DNA from: Proteobacteria bacterium SG_bin9
GTDB lineage: Bacteria; Pseudomonadota; Alphaproteobacteria; Rhizobiales; Xanthobacteraceae
DNA length: 42,604 nucleotides
Direction of reading: 5' to 3'
Assembly: GCA_002083525.1 (NCBI GenBank)
Contig: LWDM01000039.1
Coordinates: 2,172-44,775, forward strand
Below, piece by piece: positions 31,420 to 40,675 of the stretch (the first letter of the stretch is position 1; each line of letters starts with the position of its first letter). The translations under genes and the position numbers were made by a program. The notes under the pieces were generated by a model. It was not told the origin of the DNA and ran no database searches. It worked only from the letters and a program-made list of their open reading frames with translations.

Positions 31420-33216
31420 ATGCAATTGATCCGTCTCTACGCCCGTGTTCTCGAACTGCTCGGCAAGGAAGCGCGGCTCGGCTGGCTGCTGGCATTCGCC
31501 AATCTTGTTCTGGCCACAGCGCAGTTCGCCGAACCGATCCTGTTTGGCCGCATCATCGACGTGCTGTCGAAGAACACGCCGACTACGGCGTCCGGATTCT
31601 TGCCATCGACACCATGGCCATTGCTCTGGATGTGGGTCGGCTTCGGGCTGTTCACCATCGCCTGCAACGCCTTCGTTGCCCTGCATGCGGATCGCCTTGC
31701 CCATCGCCAACGCCAGGCGGTGCTGACCGGCTACTTCGAACACATCATGCAACTGCCGCTGACCTTCCACACCGGCGTGCATTCCGGCCGGCTGATGAAG
31801 GTGATGCTGCAGGGAACGGACGCGCTGTGGCGCATCTGGCTCGGCTTTTTCCGCGAGCACTTCGCCTCGATCGTGTCGCTGGTCGTGCTGCTACCGCTGG
31901 CGCTCTACATCAACTGGCGGCTCGCGATCCTGCTGTTCGTGCTCTGCGTGGTGTTCACGCTGATGACCACGCTGGTGGTGCGCAAGACCTACGGCCTGCA
32001 GAACGAGGTCGAAGAGCACTATAGCGATCTCGCATCGCGCGCCTCGGACGCGCTCGGCAATGTGGCGCTGGTGCAGAGCTTCGTGCGCATTGATGCCGAG
32101 GTCCAGGGTCTGCGTGACGTCGCGGGGCGGTTGCTGTCGGCACAGATGCCGGTGCTGTCGTGGTGGGCCCTGGTCACGGTGATGACCAAGGCCTCAACCA
32201 CCATCACCGTGCTCGCGATCTTCACCGTCGGCATCTATCTCAACGCGGAAGGCAAGGTGAGCGTCGGCGAAATCGTGATGTTCGTTTCGTTCGCGACCAT
32301 GCTGATCCAGCGGCTCGAACAGGTGGTCAGCTTCGTCAACAGCGTGTTCATGGAAGCGCCGCGGCTGCGCGAATTCTTCGACGTACTCGATGCCATCCCT
32401 GCCGTGCGCGACCGGCCCGACGCGATCGATCCCGGCCGTCTGCAGGGCCTCGTCGAGTTCAACGACGTCTCATTCTCCTATGACGGCAAGCGGCCCGCGG
32501 TCGAGGATCTCTCGTTTACCGCCCTGCCCGGCCAGACCATCGCCCTCGTCGGCGCCACCGGCGCCGGCAAGTCGACGGCAATCGCGCTGCTGCACCGTGC
32601 GTTCGATCCGCAGTCCGGTTTCATCAGGATCGATGGCATGGATGTGCGCGGTATCTCGCTGACGGCATTGCGCCGGAATATCGGCGTGGTGTTTCAGGAG
32701 GCGCTGCTGTTCAACCGCTCGCTCGCGGAAAACCTGCGCGTGGGCAAACCGGACGCCACCGATGCCGAGCTGCGCGAGGCTGCGCGCCGGGCTCAGGCGA
32801 TCGAATTCATCGAGCGCAGCGACAACAAGTTCGACACCAACGCCGGCGAACGCGGGCGCATGCTCTCGGGCGGCGAACGCCAGCGCCTGTCGATCGCGCG
32901 GGCGCTGCTGAAGAATCCGCCGATCCTGATCCTCGACGAGGCGACGAGCGCGCTCGACGCCGTCACCGAGGCCAAGGTCAACGCAGCGCTCGACGAGGTG
33001 ATGCGCGGGCGCACGACCTTCGTGATCGCGCACCGTCTCTCCACCATTCGCAATGCCACTCGCATTCTGGTGTTCGAGAACGGCAAGGTCATCGAAAGCG
33101 GAACCTTCGATGAACTCGTGGCGCAGGGCGGTCATTTCGCCAACCTGGCGCGGGCCCAATTCATGATCCAGGAGAACGCGCGCGCCAGCATCACGCCGCC
33201 TCAGGCGGCCTCGTAA
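31420..33216 (+). CDS. ndvA: Glucan ABC exporter, ATP-binding/permease fusion (NdvA/ChvA-like)
   Basis: A 598-residue half-transporter. Six membrane helices occupy about residues 20-290, with EPILFGRIIDVLS as in NdvA. The ATPase domain has Walker A VGATGAGKST near 386, the signature LSGGERQR near 488, Walker B ILILDEATSAL, and the H-loop AHRLST. NdvA/ChvA exports cyclic beta-1,2-glucan to the periplasm in rhizobia and agrobacteria. The sequence is diverged from the classical proteins and the cyclic-glucan synthase gene is not present in the window, so the exact substrate is inferred. The gene stands alone. Confidence 0.82.
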   Translation: MQLIRLYARVLELLGKEARLGWLLAFANLVLATAQFAEPILFGRIIDVLSKNTPTTASGFLPSTPWPLLWMWVGFGLFTIACNAFVALHADRLAHRQRQAVLTGYFEHIMQLPLTFHTGVHSGRLMKVMLQGTDALWRIWLGFFREHFASIVSLVVLLPLALYINWRLAILLFVLCVVFTLMTTLVVRKTYGLQNEVEEHYSDLASRASDALGNVALVQSFVRIDAEVQGLRDVAGRLLSAQMPVLSWWALVTVMTKASTTITVLAIFTVGIYLNAEGKVSVGEIVMFVSFATMLIQRLEQVVSFVNSVFMEAPRLREFFDVLDAIPAVRDRPDAIDPGRLQGLVEFNDVSFSYDGKRPAVEDLSFTALPGQTIALVGATGAGKSTAIALLHRAFDPQSGFIRIDGMDVRGISLTALRRNIGVVFQEALLFNRSLAENLRVGKPDATDAELREAARRAQAIEFIERSDNKFDTNAGERGRMLSGGERQRLSIARALLKNPPILILDEATSALDAVTEAKVNAALDEVMRGRTTFVIAHRLSTIRNATRILVFENGKVIESGTFDELVAQGGHFANLARAQFMIQENARASITPPQAAS

Positions 33217-33494
33217 CCCGCGATCTCCCGCTCCCCGAATCGCCGAAATTTGGCCCCTTTCATCGCCGAATAACGGCCACTTCCAGCGGTTTTCCAGAGC
33301 AAACGCCACAGCAGAAAAGCTGTCCACCGGGCAGGCAAATGCTCAGAGAAACCGCTGTTCCGAGGTGGCAGGCCAGTATAGTTTGTCGCCACCTGTTCGC
33401 GATCGGGCGGCCCTTAGAGACTGTCGCGATCTTCGCTGCCGGTGCGGGCCTCTCGGTTCGCGCGGCATGTCCCAGACAAGACCGGAACCGGATC

Positions 33495-34886
33495 GTGCAA
33501 TTTTCTTTTCCTGGCCATCGGCCGTTGCCGCTGAAACGCATCGCTTTTGCAATCGCGCTGGGCTTTCTGACCATTGGACGCATTGGTCCGGCCAGCGCCG
33601 AGGCAATGCTGGTGGTGGAGGCCGACAGCGGCAAGGTGCTGTACGCCGAGAATGCGACCTATCCCTGGTATCAGGCTTCGGTCACCAAACTAATGACCGC
33701 GTATGTGACGCTGCGCGCGGTCAAGGATAACCGGCTGTCGCTCGACAGCGTGTTCACGGTTTCACCGACGGCGGCCGCGCAGGCGCCATCGAAGATGGGC
33801 TTCAAGGCGGGGACGCTCGTCACCGTCGAGAACGCGCTTCTGATGATGATGGTGAAGTCGGCGAACGACATGGCTGCCGTGCTGGCCGAGGGTGTCAGCG
33901 GCTCGATCGACAACTTCTCCGCGGAAATGAACCGCAACGCGCAGCGGCTCGGCATGACGCAGACCAACTACGTCAACCCGAACGGCCTGCCGGCCGACGG
34001 TCAGGTGACATCCGCACGCGATCTTGCGATCCTGGCGCGCGCGATCATTCGCGACATTCCGGAATATGACCGCTTCTTTAACGCGCCGGCCATCAAGTTC
34101 GGCCGCCGCGTCATGCGCAACTACAACAGCCTGATCGGCCGCTATCCCGGCGCCGACGGCATGAAGACCGGTTTCATCTGTGCGTCCGGCTTCAATCTCG
34201 TGGCGTCGGCCACGCGCGACGGCAAACGGCTGATCGCGGTCGTGCTCGGCGCACAGTCGGGCCCGATCCGCGCCGTGAAGGCCGCGCAGATTCTCGAGCG
34301 CGGCTTTGGCGGCAACGGCCTGTCGTGGCTGAAGCCCTCGCTCGGCAATGTCGAAGCGCTCGCGCCGATCGACGCCGCACCTCCGAACCTGCGCGACGAC
34401 ATGTGCGGGCCGAAACGCAAGCGTCCGGGCCCTGAGTCCGATGACGACAATGCGGTTGCGGCGGCCAACAGCGGCAACAATGACAATCTGATCTCGATGT
34501 TCGCGGCAGGTCCGGCCGCAGTGAAGCCGTCGCAGCTTCTGCAGCCGCCGGGTCCAGTGCAGGCCATCGTCGTCTATACCGGCCCCAAAAAGACCGGCGC
34601 CGCGCTGGTCGCAGCCGTCGCCGCAGAAGAACTGCGGCAAACGCCGAAGGCGCGGAAGAAGAAGGGCGGCAAGCCGAAACCGGCTGTGGCCGTCGCGGCG
34701 AGACCGGACGCCGGCGCGAAACCGGTCGCCGCCGCGAAGCCCGCAGATAAGCCGAAGCCGGCAGCGGCCAGCAACAAGCCGAAGCCCGCCGCGAAGCCGG
34801 CAGCGGCGACAGCCACTCCCGCCAAGCCCAAGCCGAAGCCCGCAACGAGCAGCGACGCCAAGCCTTCGTCGGCACCGCGCACCTGA
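33495..34886 (+). CDS. D-alanyl-D-alanine carboxypeptidase (class A PBP5/6 type) with Ala/Lys/Pro tail
   Basis: A protein of about 463 residues that trims the terminal D-Ala of peptidoglycan stem peptides. The signal sequence ends near IGPASAEAM. Catalytic motifs are SVTK (Ser62, Lys65), KSAND and MKTGFI. After the catalytic domain, residues 340-460 form a low-complexity Lys/Pro/Ala-rich tail in place of the membrane-anchoring helix of PBP5. GTG 33495 is chosen; a TTG at 33525 would start directly at the signal peptide, and neither has a strong ribosome site. Confidence 0.87.
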   Translation: MQFSFPGHRPLPLKRIAFAIALGFLTIGRIGPASAEAMLVVEADSGKVLYAENATYPWYQASVTKLMTAYVTLRAVKDNRLSLDSVFTVSPTAAAQAPSKMGFKAGTLVTVENALLMMMVKSANDMAAVLAEGVSGSIDNFSAEMNRNAQRLGMTQTNYVNPNGLPADGQVTSARDLAILARAIIRDIPEYDRFFNAPAIKFGRRVMRNYNSLIGRYPGADGMKTGFICASGFNLVASATRDGKRLIAVVLGAQSGPIRAVKAAQILERGFGGNGLSWLKPSLGNVEALAPIDAAPPNLRDDMCGPKRKRPGPESDDDNAVAAANSGNNDNLISMFAAGPAAVKPSQLLQPPGPVQAIVVYTGPKKTGAALVAAVAAEELRQTPKARKKKGGKPKPAVAVAARPDAGAKPVAAAKPADKPKPAAASNKPKPAAKPAAATATPAKPKPKPATSSDAKPSSAPRT

Positions 34887-34914
34887 TCTCACGCCGTCGC
34901 GACGTCGCATCGAG

Positions 34915-34958
34915 CAGCACAAACGGCAGATTCTGCATGGAATCTGTCGTTTGTGCTG
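34915..34958. terminator. Long hairpin after the carboxypeptidase gene
   Basis: A 19-bp stem (one G-U pair) with a TGCATG loop, 28 bp past the stop codon. The left arm contains GGCAGATTC and the right GAATCTGTC, so GANTC sites lie in the stem, as in the repeat at 15511-15554. It lacks a T-run afterwards, so it may be an mRNA-stabilising or repeat element instead. Confidence 0.6.
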
Positions 34959-35149
34959 TGCGGTAAGACGTCATGCGATTTGCGCAGCGCTCTTGCATGC
35001 CAGAGCCCGCCCCCGCGATTCATTATAAGAGCTTGAAAGCACGCGGCGCTTCGCCGCCCGTAGCTTGCCACGTTCGGCAACTCCTCCGATAATCGGCCAT
35101 CCGCATACCCGCACCAAGACGGGCGCGAGTTTAAAGAGAGGGAATGATC

Positions 35150-36841
35150 ATGGAGCGTATCTGGCTCAAGCAGTATCCGGCTGGCGTGCCTGCCGACATC
35201 GATACCAATCAATATTCGTCGCTGGTCGAACTGCTCGAAGAGAGCTTCGCCAAATTCCGCGACCGCAAGGCGTTCTACTGCATGGACAAGGCGATCACCT
35301 ATGGTGAGCTCGATGCCATGTCGACCGCGCTTGGCGCTTATCTCCAGAGCACCGGTATGGCGAAGGGCTCGCGCGTCGCGATCATGATGCCGAACGTGCT
35401 GCAGCATCCGGTGGCGACATCCGCCATCCTGCGCGCCGGCTATGCGGTGGTGAACGTCAACCCGCTCTACACACCGCGCGAACTCGAGCATCAGCTCAAG
35501 GACTCCGGCGCCGAAGCGATCATCATCCTCGAGAACTTCGCCTCGACGCTCGAGAAGGTGATCTCCAAGACCAACGTCAAGCATGTGATCATGGGCAGCA
35601 TGGGCGACCTGCTCGGCTTCAAGGGCATGATCGTCAACTTCGTGGTTCGCCGCGTGAAGAAGATGGTGCCGGCGTTCTCGATCCCGAGCGCCGTCGCCTT
35701 CAACGATGCGCTCGCCAAGGGCAAGGGTCTCAAGTTCACCAAGCCGCAGATCAGCCGCGAGGACGTGGCGTTCCTGCAATACACCGGCGGCACCACCGGC
35801 GTGTCGAAGGGCGCGACCCTGCTCCACCGCAACATTCTGTCGAACGTTCTGCAGAACGATGCGTGGCTGCAGCCGGCGCTCGGCAAGCCGCCGATCGTCG
35901 ATCAGCTGCTGATCGTCTGCGCGCTGCCGCTCTATCACATCTTCGCTCTGACGGCGTGCTTCCTGCTCGCGGTGCGCGCCGGCGGCGCCAACCTGCTGAT
36001 CCCCAATCCGCGCGACATGGATGGGTTCGTCAAGGAGTTGAAGAAGTATCAGGTCAACAGCTTCCCGGCGGTGAACACGCTCTACAACGGCCTGCTCAAC
36101 CATCCGGAGTTCAAGACGCTCGACTTCTCCAAGCTGAAGAGCTGCTTCGGCGGCGGCATGGCGGTGCAGAAGCCGGTCGCCGACCGGTGGCTTCAGGTCA
36201 CCGGCACCGCGCTGTCGGAAGGCTACGGCCTTTCCGAAACGTCGCCGACGCTGACCTGCAACCCGGCCGACACCGACAAGTTCAGCGGCTCGATCGGCAT
36301 TCCAGTGCCGAGCACCTACATCTCGATCCGCGACGACGACGGCAAGGAAGTGCCGCTCGGCGAGCCCGGCGAGATCTGCGCCAAGGGTCCGCAGGTAATG
36401 GCCGGTTACTGGAACCGTCCGGAAGAAACCGCGAAGGTGATGACGCCCGACGGCTACTTCCGCACCGGCGACATCGGCATCATGGCGCCGGACGGTTACA
36501 CCAAGATCGTCGACCGCAAGAAGGACATGGTGCTCGTCTCGGGCTTCAACGTGTTCCCGAACGAGGTCGAGGAAGTGATCGCCAGCCATCCGGGCGTGCT
36601 CGAATGCGCAGTGATCGGCGTTCCCGATGCGAAGTCCGGCGAAGCGGTGAAGGCCTTCGTCGTCAAGAAGGACCCGAACCTGACCGCACAAGACGTGCTC
36701 AAGTTCTGCGCCACGGAGCTCACCGGCTACAAGGTGCCGAAGATCGTCGAGTTCCGCACCGAGCTGCCGAAGACGCCGGTCGGCAAGATCCTGCGGCGCG
36801 AGCTGCGCGACGAAGGTCAGAACAAGGCCGCGGCCGCCTGA
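35150..36841 (+). CDS. fadD: Long-chain fatty acid-CoA ligase
   Basis: A protein of about 563 residues with FadD features. The N-terminus is MERIWLKQYPAGVPADID; ATP-loop YTGGTTGVSKGATL near residue 211, adenine motif GYGLSETSP near 361, FACS signature region GYFRTGDIGIM and DRKKDMVLVSGFNVFPNEVE near 460, and the catalytic Lys in PKTPVGKILRREL. It activates imported fatty acids to acyl-CoA. ATG 35150 is favoured over 35144 by the GAGAGGGA site. A strong terminator follows, so it is transcribed alone. Confidence 0.94.
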   Translation: MERIWLKQYPAGVPADIDTNQYSSLVELLEESFAKFRDRKAFYCMDKAITYGELDAMSTALGAYLQSTGMAKGSRVAIMMPNVLQHPVATSAILRAGYAVVNVNPLYTPRELEHQLKDSGAEAIIILENFASTLEKVISKTNVKHVIMGSMGDLLGFKGMIVNFVVRRVKKMVPAFSIPSAVAFNDALAKGKGLKFTKPQISREDVAFLQYTGGTTGVSKGATLLHRNILSNVLQNDAWLQPALGKPPIVDQLLIVCALPLYHIFALTACFLLAVRAGGANLLIPNPRDMDGFVKELKKYQVNSFPAVNTLYNGLLNHPEFKTLDFSKLKSCFGGGMAVQKPVADRWLQVTGTALSEGYGLSETSPTLTCNPADTDKFSGSIGIPVPSTYISIRDDDGKEVPLGEPGEICAKGPQVMAGYWNRPEETAKVMTPDGYFRTGDIGIMAPDGYTKIVDRKKDMVLVSGFNVFPNEVEEVIASHPGVLECAVIGVPDAKSGEAVKAFVVKKDPNLTAQDVLKFCATELTGYKVPKIVEFRTELPKTPVGKILRRELRDEGQNKAAAA

Positions 36842-36880
36842 TCCATCCGAGTCAGAGCAATAGCGTCACGAATAATTCAT

Positions 36881-36912
36881 GCCCCCGGGCTTCCACCCGG
36901 GGGCATTTTCAT
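36881..36912 (+). terminator. Rho-independent terminator after fadD
   Basis: Arms GCCCCCGGG and CCCGGGGGC pair perfectly around CTTCCA (36881-36904), followed by ATTTTCATT. It lies 40 bp past the fadD stop and separates fadD from the DUF924 gene. Confidence 0.9.
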
Positions 36913-36948
36913 TATCAAGGCGCGTCTCATAGGAAATGGAACGCAACG

Positions 36949-37497
36949 ATGAGCGCAATCGCCACACCTGACGACATCATCAGCTTCTGGCGCGACGCCG
37001 GTGAAAAACGCTGGTGGGAGAAGAATGCGGACTTCGACCGCGAAATCGTCACGCGTTTCAAGCCGACGTGGGAAGCAGCCTCGCGCGGCGAGCTGTCATC
37101 GTGGGAAGTAACGGATGACGGCGCGCTGGCGCTGATCATTGTGCTCGACCAGTTTCCCCGCAACATGTTCCGCAACGACCCGCGCACCTACGCGACCGAC
37201 GGCCTTGCACTGCAGATCGCACAGCGGGCCGTAAGCAAGGGCGTTGATCAGCGGGTCGACAACGCGCTGCAGCAGTTCGTCTACATGCCGTTCATGCACT
37301 CCGAAGAACTCAAACATCAGGAGCGCTGCGTCGAGCTGTTCAAGGCGGTCGGCAATACCTTCAATCTCGGATTCGCAGAGGATCACGCCGACATCGTCCG
37401 CCGCTTTGGCCGCTTTCCTCACCGCAACAGAATTCTCGGCCGCGAGACCACGGCCGACGAGCAAGCTTTTCTGGACAACGGCGGCTTTTCCGGCTGA
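36949..37497 (+). CDS. DUF924 family protein
   Basis: A 182-residue all-alpha protein recognised as DUF924: IISFWRDAGEKRWWEKNADF at the N-terminus, ALALIIVLDQFPRNMFR in the middle, and YMPFMHSEELKHQERCVELF near residue 108, then RRFGRFPHRN. Structures of the family resemble TPR-like helical bundles; activity is unknown. ATG 36949 gives the expected N-terminus. A much longer frame reaching back to 35863 is the shadow of fadD. Confidence 0.9.
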   Translation: MSAIATPDDIISFWRDAGEKRWWEKNADFDREIVTRFKPTWEAASRGELSSWEVTDDGALALIIVLDQFPRNMFRNDPRTYATDGLALQIAQRAVSKGVDQRVDNALQQFVYMPFMHSEELKHQERCVELFKAVGNTFNLGFAEDHADIVRRFGRFPHRNRILGRETTADEQAFLDNGGFSG

Positions 37498-37521
37498 GAT
37501 GGGTCAAATTGTCGCGGATCC

Positions 37522-37568
37522 GGCATGACCCCGAAAAGTGGAGACCGGTTTTCGGATCAGGTCATGCC
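37522..37568. repeat. Dispersed palindromic repeat of Hyphomicrobiales type
   Basis: GGCATGACC (37522-37530) pairs with GGTCATGCC (37560-37568), and inside it CCGAAAA (37531-37537) pairs with TTTTCGG (37549-37555). The core CCGAAAAGTGG...ACCGGTTTTCGG is a very common intergenic repeat in Bradyrhizobium-like genomes, known to me from memory. It sits between the DUF924 gene and tctC. It may serve as a stem-loop terminator or be a remnant of a non-autonomous element. Confidence 0.8.
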
Positions 37569-37609
37569 CAAGAGAAGCGACAAATAAAAACCATCTGCCG
37601 GAGGACGCC

Positions 37610-38575
37610 ATGATCCGTCTGTCACCGCCGCTGTTCGGCGCGCTCACTGCCTTTGTCCTCGCAATCGCACCGGCCTCCGCTCAGCAGCTTGAACTGAAGC
37701 TGATGGCCCCGGCTGCCCCCGGCGGCGGTTGGGATCAGACCGCCCGCGCCATGCAGCAGGCGCTGACCGCCTCGGGCATCGCGCGCAGCGTACAAGTGAC
37801 CAACGTCGCGGGCGCCGGCGGCAGCGTCGGCATCGCCCAGTTCGTCAACGGCGCAAAAGGCGACGCCAACCAGATGATGGTCAACGGCTTCGTCATGGTC
37901 GGCGCGCTGATCATGAACAAGTCGCCGGTGACGCTCGCACAGACCACACCGATCGCGCGTCTGACCGAAGAGGTGCAGGTCATCGTCGTGCCGGCGAACT
38001 CGCCGATCAAGGATGCGAAAGATCTCGCCGAGGCGGTGAAGTCCGATATCGCCAAGGTGCGCTTTGCCGGCGGATCGGCGGGCGGCGCCGATCACATCAT
38101 GGCCGGGCTGTTCGCCGGTGCCGTCGGTGCCGACGCGAGCAAGGTCAACTACATCCCGTTCTCGGGCGGCGGCGAGTCGCTTGCCGCGATCCTGGGCGCC
38201 AAGGTGACCGCAGGCATCTCGGGGCTCGGCGAATACGACGGCCAGATCAAATCCGGCCGGCTGCGCGCCATCGGCGTCAGCTCGGCGCAGCGCATTCCGG
38301 GTGTCGATATTCCGACCTTCAAGGAACAGGGTATCGATCTCGTGCTCGCCAACTGGCGCTCGGTCGTCGCACCGCCCGGCATCACCGACGATCAGCGCAA
38401 GGCGCTCGTTGCGACCGTCGAGAAGATGGTGAAGTCACAGGCCTGGCAGGACATCCTGAAGCAGAAGGGCTGGGATAACGCTTATCTCGGCGGCGATGAC
38501 TTCGACAAATTCCTCAAGAGCGAGAACGAACGCGTCGGCGCCGTGCTGAAGTCGATCGGCCTCGTGAAGTCATGA
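37610..38575 (+). CDS. tctC: Tripartite tricarboxylate transporter substrate-binding protein
   Basis: A 321-residue periplasmic protein. The signal peptide ends at APASAQQ. The TctC/Bug fold is shown by LMAPAAPGGGWDQTARAM (the PGGxxD carboxylate-binding loop), NVAGAGGSVGIAQ and RFAGGSAGGADHIMAGLFA. It delivers a carboxylate (citrate-like, but unidentified) to TctAB. ATG 37610 has CCGGAGGA upstream. Its TGA overlaps the tctB start as ATGA, so the three genes form a translationally coupled operon. Confidence 0.93.
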   Translation: MIRLSPPLFGALTAFVLAIAPASAQQLELKLMAPAAPGGGWDQTARAMQQALTASGIARSVQVTNVAGAGGSVGIAQFVNGAKGDANQMMVNGFVMVGALIMNKSPVTLAQTTPIARLTEEVQVIVVPANSPIKDAKDLAEAVKSDIAKVRFAGGSAGGADHIMAGLFAGAVGADASKVNYIPFSGGGESLAAILGAKVTAGISGLGEYDGQIKSGRLRAIGVSSAQRIPGVDIPTFKEQGIDLVLANWRSVVAPPGITDDQRKALVATVEKMVKSQAWQDILKQKGWDNAYLGGDDFDKFLKSENERVGAVLKSIGLVKS

Positions 38576-39051
38576 GCGACGCGCCGCAAGACCGCGCCCC
38601 GCCGGATCGCGCAGGGCTCGTCATCGCGGGGCTGCTCGCATTGCTCGCTGTGGTCCTCGTTTGGGACGCGAGCAAGATCAATGCGGTCGTCACTTACGGC
38701 ATGGGCCCGGAAGCGACGCCGGTCGTTATTGCGATTGGCCTCGGTATTCTCGCCATCGCCAACCTCATCGACGCTATACGCGGCAACCTGCCGCCGCGCG
38801 AGAGCGCGGACCCGGTCGCGGTGTGGCTGATCCTCGGCGGCATGGCGGCGCTGATTGCCATTATCGGCGTTGGAGGCGGCTTCATTCCGGCTGCCACAGT
38901 GCTGTTCGTGGCGACGTCGACTGCCTTCGGCCGCCGCGCGGTCGTCACCGACCTGATCATCGCGCTGGTGCTGACGACGCTGATCTATCTCGCCTTCGAC
39001 AAGCTGCTGACGCTGAGCCTCCCTGCCGGCCCGCTGGAAAGGCTGTTCTGA
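38572..39051 (+). CDS. tctB: Tripartite tricarboxylate transporter small membrane subunit
   Basis: A 159-residue protein with four membrane helices (for example LVIAGLLALLAVVLVWDASK and VWLILGGMAALIAIIGVGGG), matching TctB by size, hydrophobicity profile and position between tctC and tctA. It starts by ATGA overlap with tctC and ends by TGATG overlap with tctA, so strict stoichiometric translation is likely. TctB is poorly conserved in sequence and is assigned largely by context. Confidence 0.9.
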   Translation: MSDAPQDRAPPDRAGLVIAGLLALLAVVLVWDASKINAVVTYGMGPEATPVVIAIGLGILAIANLIDAIRGNLPPRESADPVAVWLILGGMAALIAIIGVGGGFIPAATVLFVATSTAFGRRAVVTDLIIALVLTTLIYLAFDKLLTLSLPAGPLERLF

Positions 39052-40550
39052 TGGATACGTTCGCAGCGCTCGCCAACGGTCTCGCGGTCGCTATGCAGCC
39101 GATGAACCTGCTGTTCGCGCTGATCGGCGTCCTGCTGGGCACAGCCGTCGGCGTGTTGCCGGGGATCGGCCCCGCCCTCACCGTCGCGTTGCTTCTGCCG
39201 GTCACCTACAAGCTCGATCCCGGCGGTTCGCTGATCATGTTCGCCGGCATCTATTACGGCGGCATGTATGGCGGCTCGACCACCGCGATCCTGATCAACA
39301 CGCCCGGCGAAAGCGCTTCGATGGCCACCGCGCTCGAAGGCAACAAGATGGCCAAGGCCGGCCGCGGCGGACCGGCGCTCGCGACCGCCGCCATCGGCTC
39401 GTTCGTCGCCGGCACGCTCGCGACCCTCGGACTCGCCTTCCTCGCGCCGTGGCTCGTCGACTTCGCGGTGAAGTTCGGTCCGGAGGATTACTTCGCGCTG
39501 ATGTGCGTGGCGTTCGTAACGGTCTCAGCGACGTTCGGCGATTCACCCATTCGCGGCCTGACCAGTCTCTTCATCGGTCTGACGCTCGGGCTGATCGGAA
39601 TCGACAAGCTCACCGGCCAGCCGCGGCTGGCTTTCGGCATTCCCGAACTGCTGGACGGTGTTGAAGTGACGACGCTTGCCGTCGGACTGTTCGCGATCGG
39701 CGAAGCGCTCTACGTCGCCTCGCGCCGCCATCACAACGCGGAATCGCTCGAGCCCGTGCGCGGATCGCTGTGGATGACGCGCGACGACTGGAAGCGCTCG
39801 TGGAAGCCGTGGCTACGCGGCACCATGTTCGGCTTTCCCATCGGCGCATTGCCCGCGGGCGGAGCCGAAATTCCGACGTTCCTTTCCTACTCGACCGAGA
39901 AGCGGCTGACATCGCATCCGGAAGAATTCGGCAAGGGCGCGATCGAAGGCGTCGCCGGACCGGAGGCCGCGAACAACGCGTCCGCCGCCGGCACGCTGGT
40001 GCCGTTGCTGACGCTCGGACTTCCGACATCCGCAACCGCAGCAATGATGCTCGCAGGCTTCCAGCAATACGGCCTCAATCCCGGACCGCTGCTGTTCGCG
40101 GAGCGGCCCGAGCTCGTCTGGGGCCTGATCGCCAGTCTCTTCATCGCCAACGTCATGCTGCTGGTTCTGAACCTGCCGCTGGTCGGACTTTGGGTGCGGC
40201 TGCTCGCGATTCCGCAGCCCTGGCTCTATGCCGGCATTCTCGTGTTCGCGACCATGGGCACGATCGCGGCGAAACCGTCGGTCGTCGAACTGTCGATGCT
40301 GACGGCGTTCGGCATCATGGGCTTCCTGATGCGGCGGTTCGATTTCCCGATCGCGCCGGTAGTCATCGGTTTGATCCTCGGGCCGATCGCGGAGGCGCAA
40401 TTGCGCCGTGCGCTTTCCATCAGCCTCGGCGATCCGCTGGTGCTGGTGCAGAGTTGGACATCGCTATTCCTGCTCACCGTTGCGGCCATCGCTCTGATTG
40501 CGCCATTCGTGATGAAGGGACTGGCCCGATTCAAGGCCGATGCCGACTAG
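39051..40550 (+). CDS. tctA: Tripartite tricarboxylate transporter large membrane subunit
   Basis: A 499-residue polytopic permease with about 11-12 helices. Signature segments are VLPGIGPALTVALLLPVTY near residue 38, YYGGMYGGSTTAILINTPGE near 66, and the repeat GALPAGGAEIPTFLSYSTEK near 268 and GLPTSATAAMMLAGFQQYG near 325. TctA forms the sodium-coupled translocation pathway with TctB. The start ATG 39051 uses the A of the tctB stop; upstream extension to 38661 is a tctB shadow. Confidence 0.95.
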   Translation: MDTFAALANGLAVAMQPMNLLFALIGVLLGTAVGVLPGIGPALTVALLLPVTYKLDPGGSLIMFAGIYYGGMYGGSTTAILINTPGESASMATALEGNKMAKAGRGGPALATAAIGSFVAGTLATLGLAFLAPWLVDFAVKFGPEDYFALMCVAFVTVSATFGDSPIRGLTSLFIGLTLGLIGIDKLTGQPRLAFGIPELLDGVEVTTLAVGLFAIGEALYVASRRHHNAESLEPVRGSLWMTRDDWKRSWKPWLRGTMFGFPIGALPAGGAEIPTFLSYSTEKRLTSHPEEFGKGAIEGVAGPEAANNASAAGTLVPLLTLGLPTSATAAMMLAGFQQYGLNPGPLLFAERPELVWGLIASLFIANVMLLVLNLPLVGLWVRLLAIPQPWLYAGILVFATMGTIAAKPSVVELSMLTAFGIMGFLMRRFDFPIAPVVIGLILGPIAEAQLRRALSISLGDPLVLVQSWTSLFLLTVAAIALIAPFVMKGLARFKADAD

Positions 40551-40675
40551 AGCAATCCGGTAAACCATTGGCGTCCATCGGTATTTCGGCACGCCGGGAT
40601 CGGCGTTCGTCCAACCGAATGTTAACGAAATCTTGCTAAGTCACGTCGTCTTGTCTGGCGAAGCAGGAATCGAAC

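Noticed and set aside
33762..34922. A 386-residue minus-strand frame
   Set aside because: It is antisense to the carboxypeptidase gene and is very rich in Arg, Leu and Gly, a typical shadow in GC-rich DNA.
34889..36691. A 600-residue minus-strand frame
   Set aside because: It lies opposite fadD, which has all ligase motifs; the reverse frame has His/Arg/Asp-biased composition and no family signature.
35863..37497. A 544-residue frame suggesting a large protein ending in DUF924
   Set aside because: The first two thirds is a fadD shadow and runs through the strong terminator at 36881-36912; the DUF924 gene starts at 36949.
38661..40550. A longer tctA reading from 38661
   Set aside because: The extra 130 residues are an Arg-rich shadow of tctB; TctA proteins start at the ATG at 39051.
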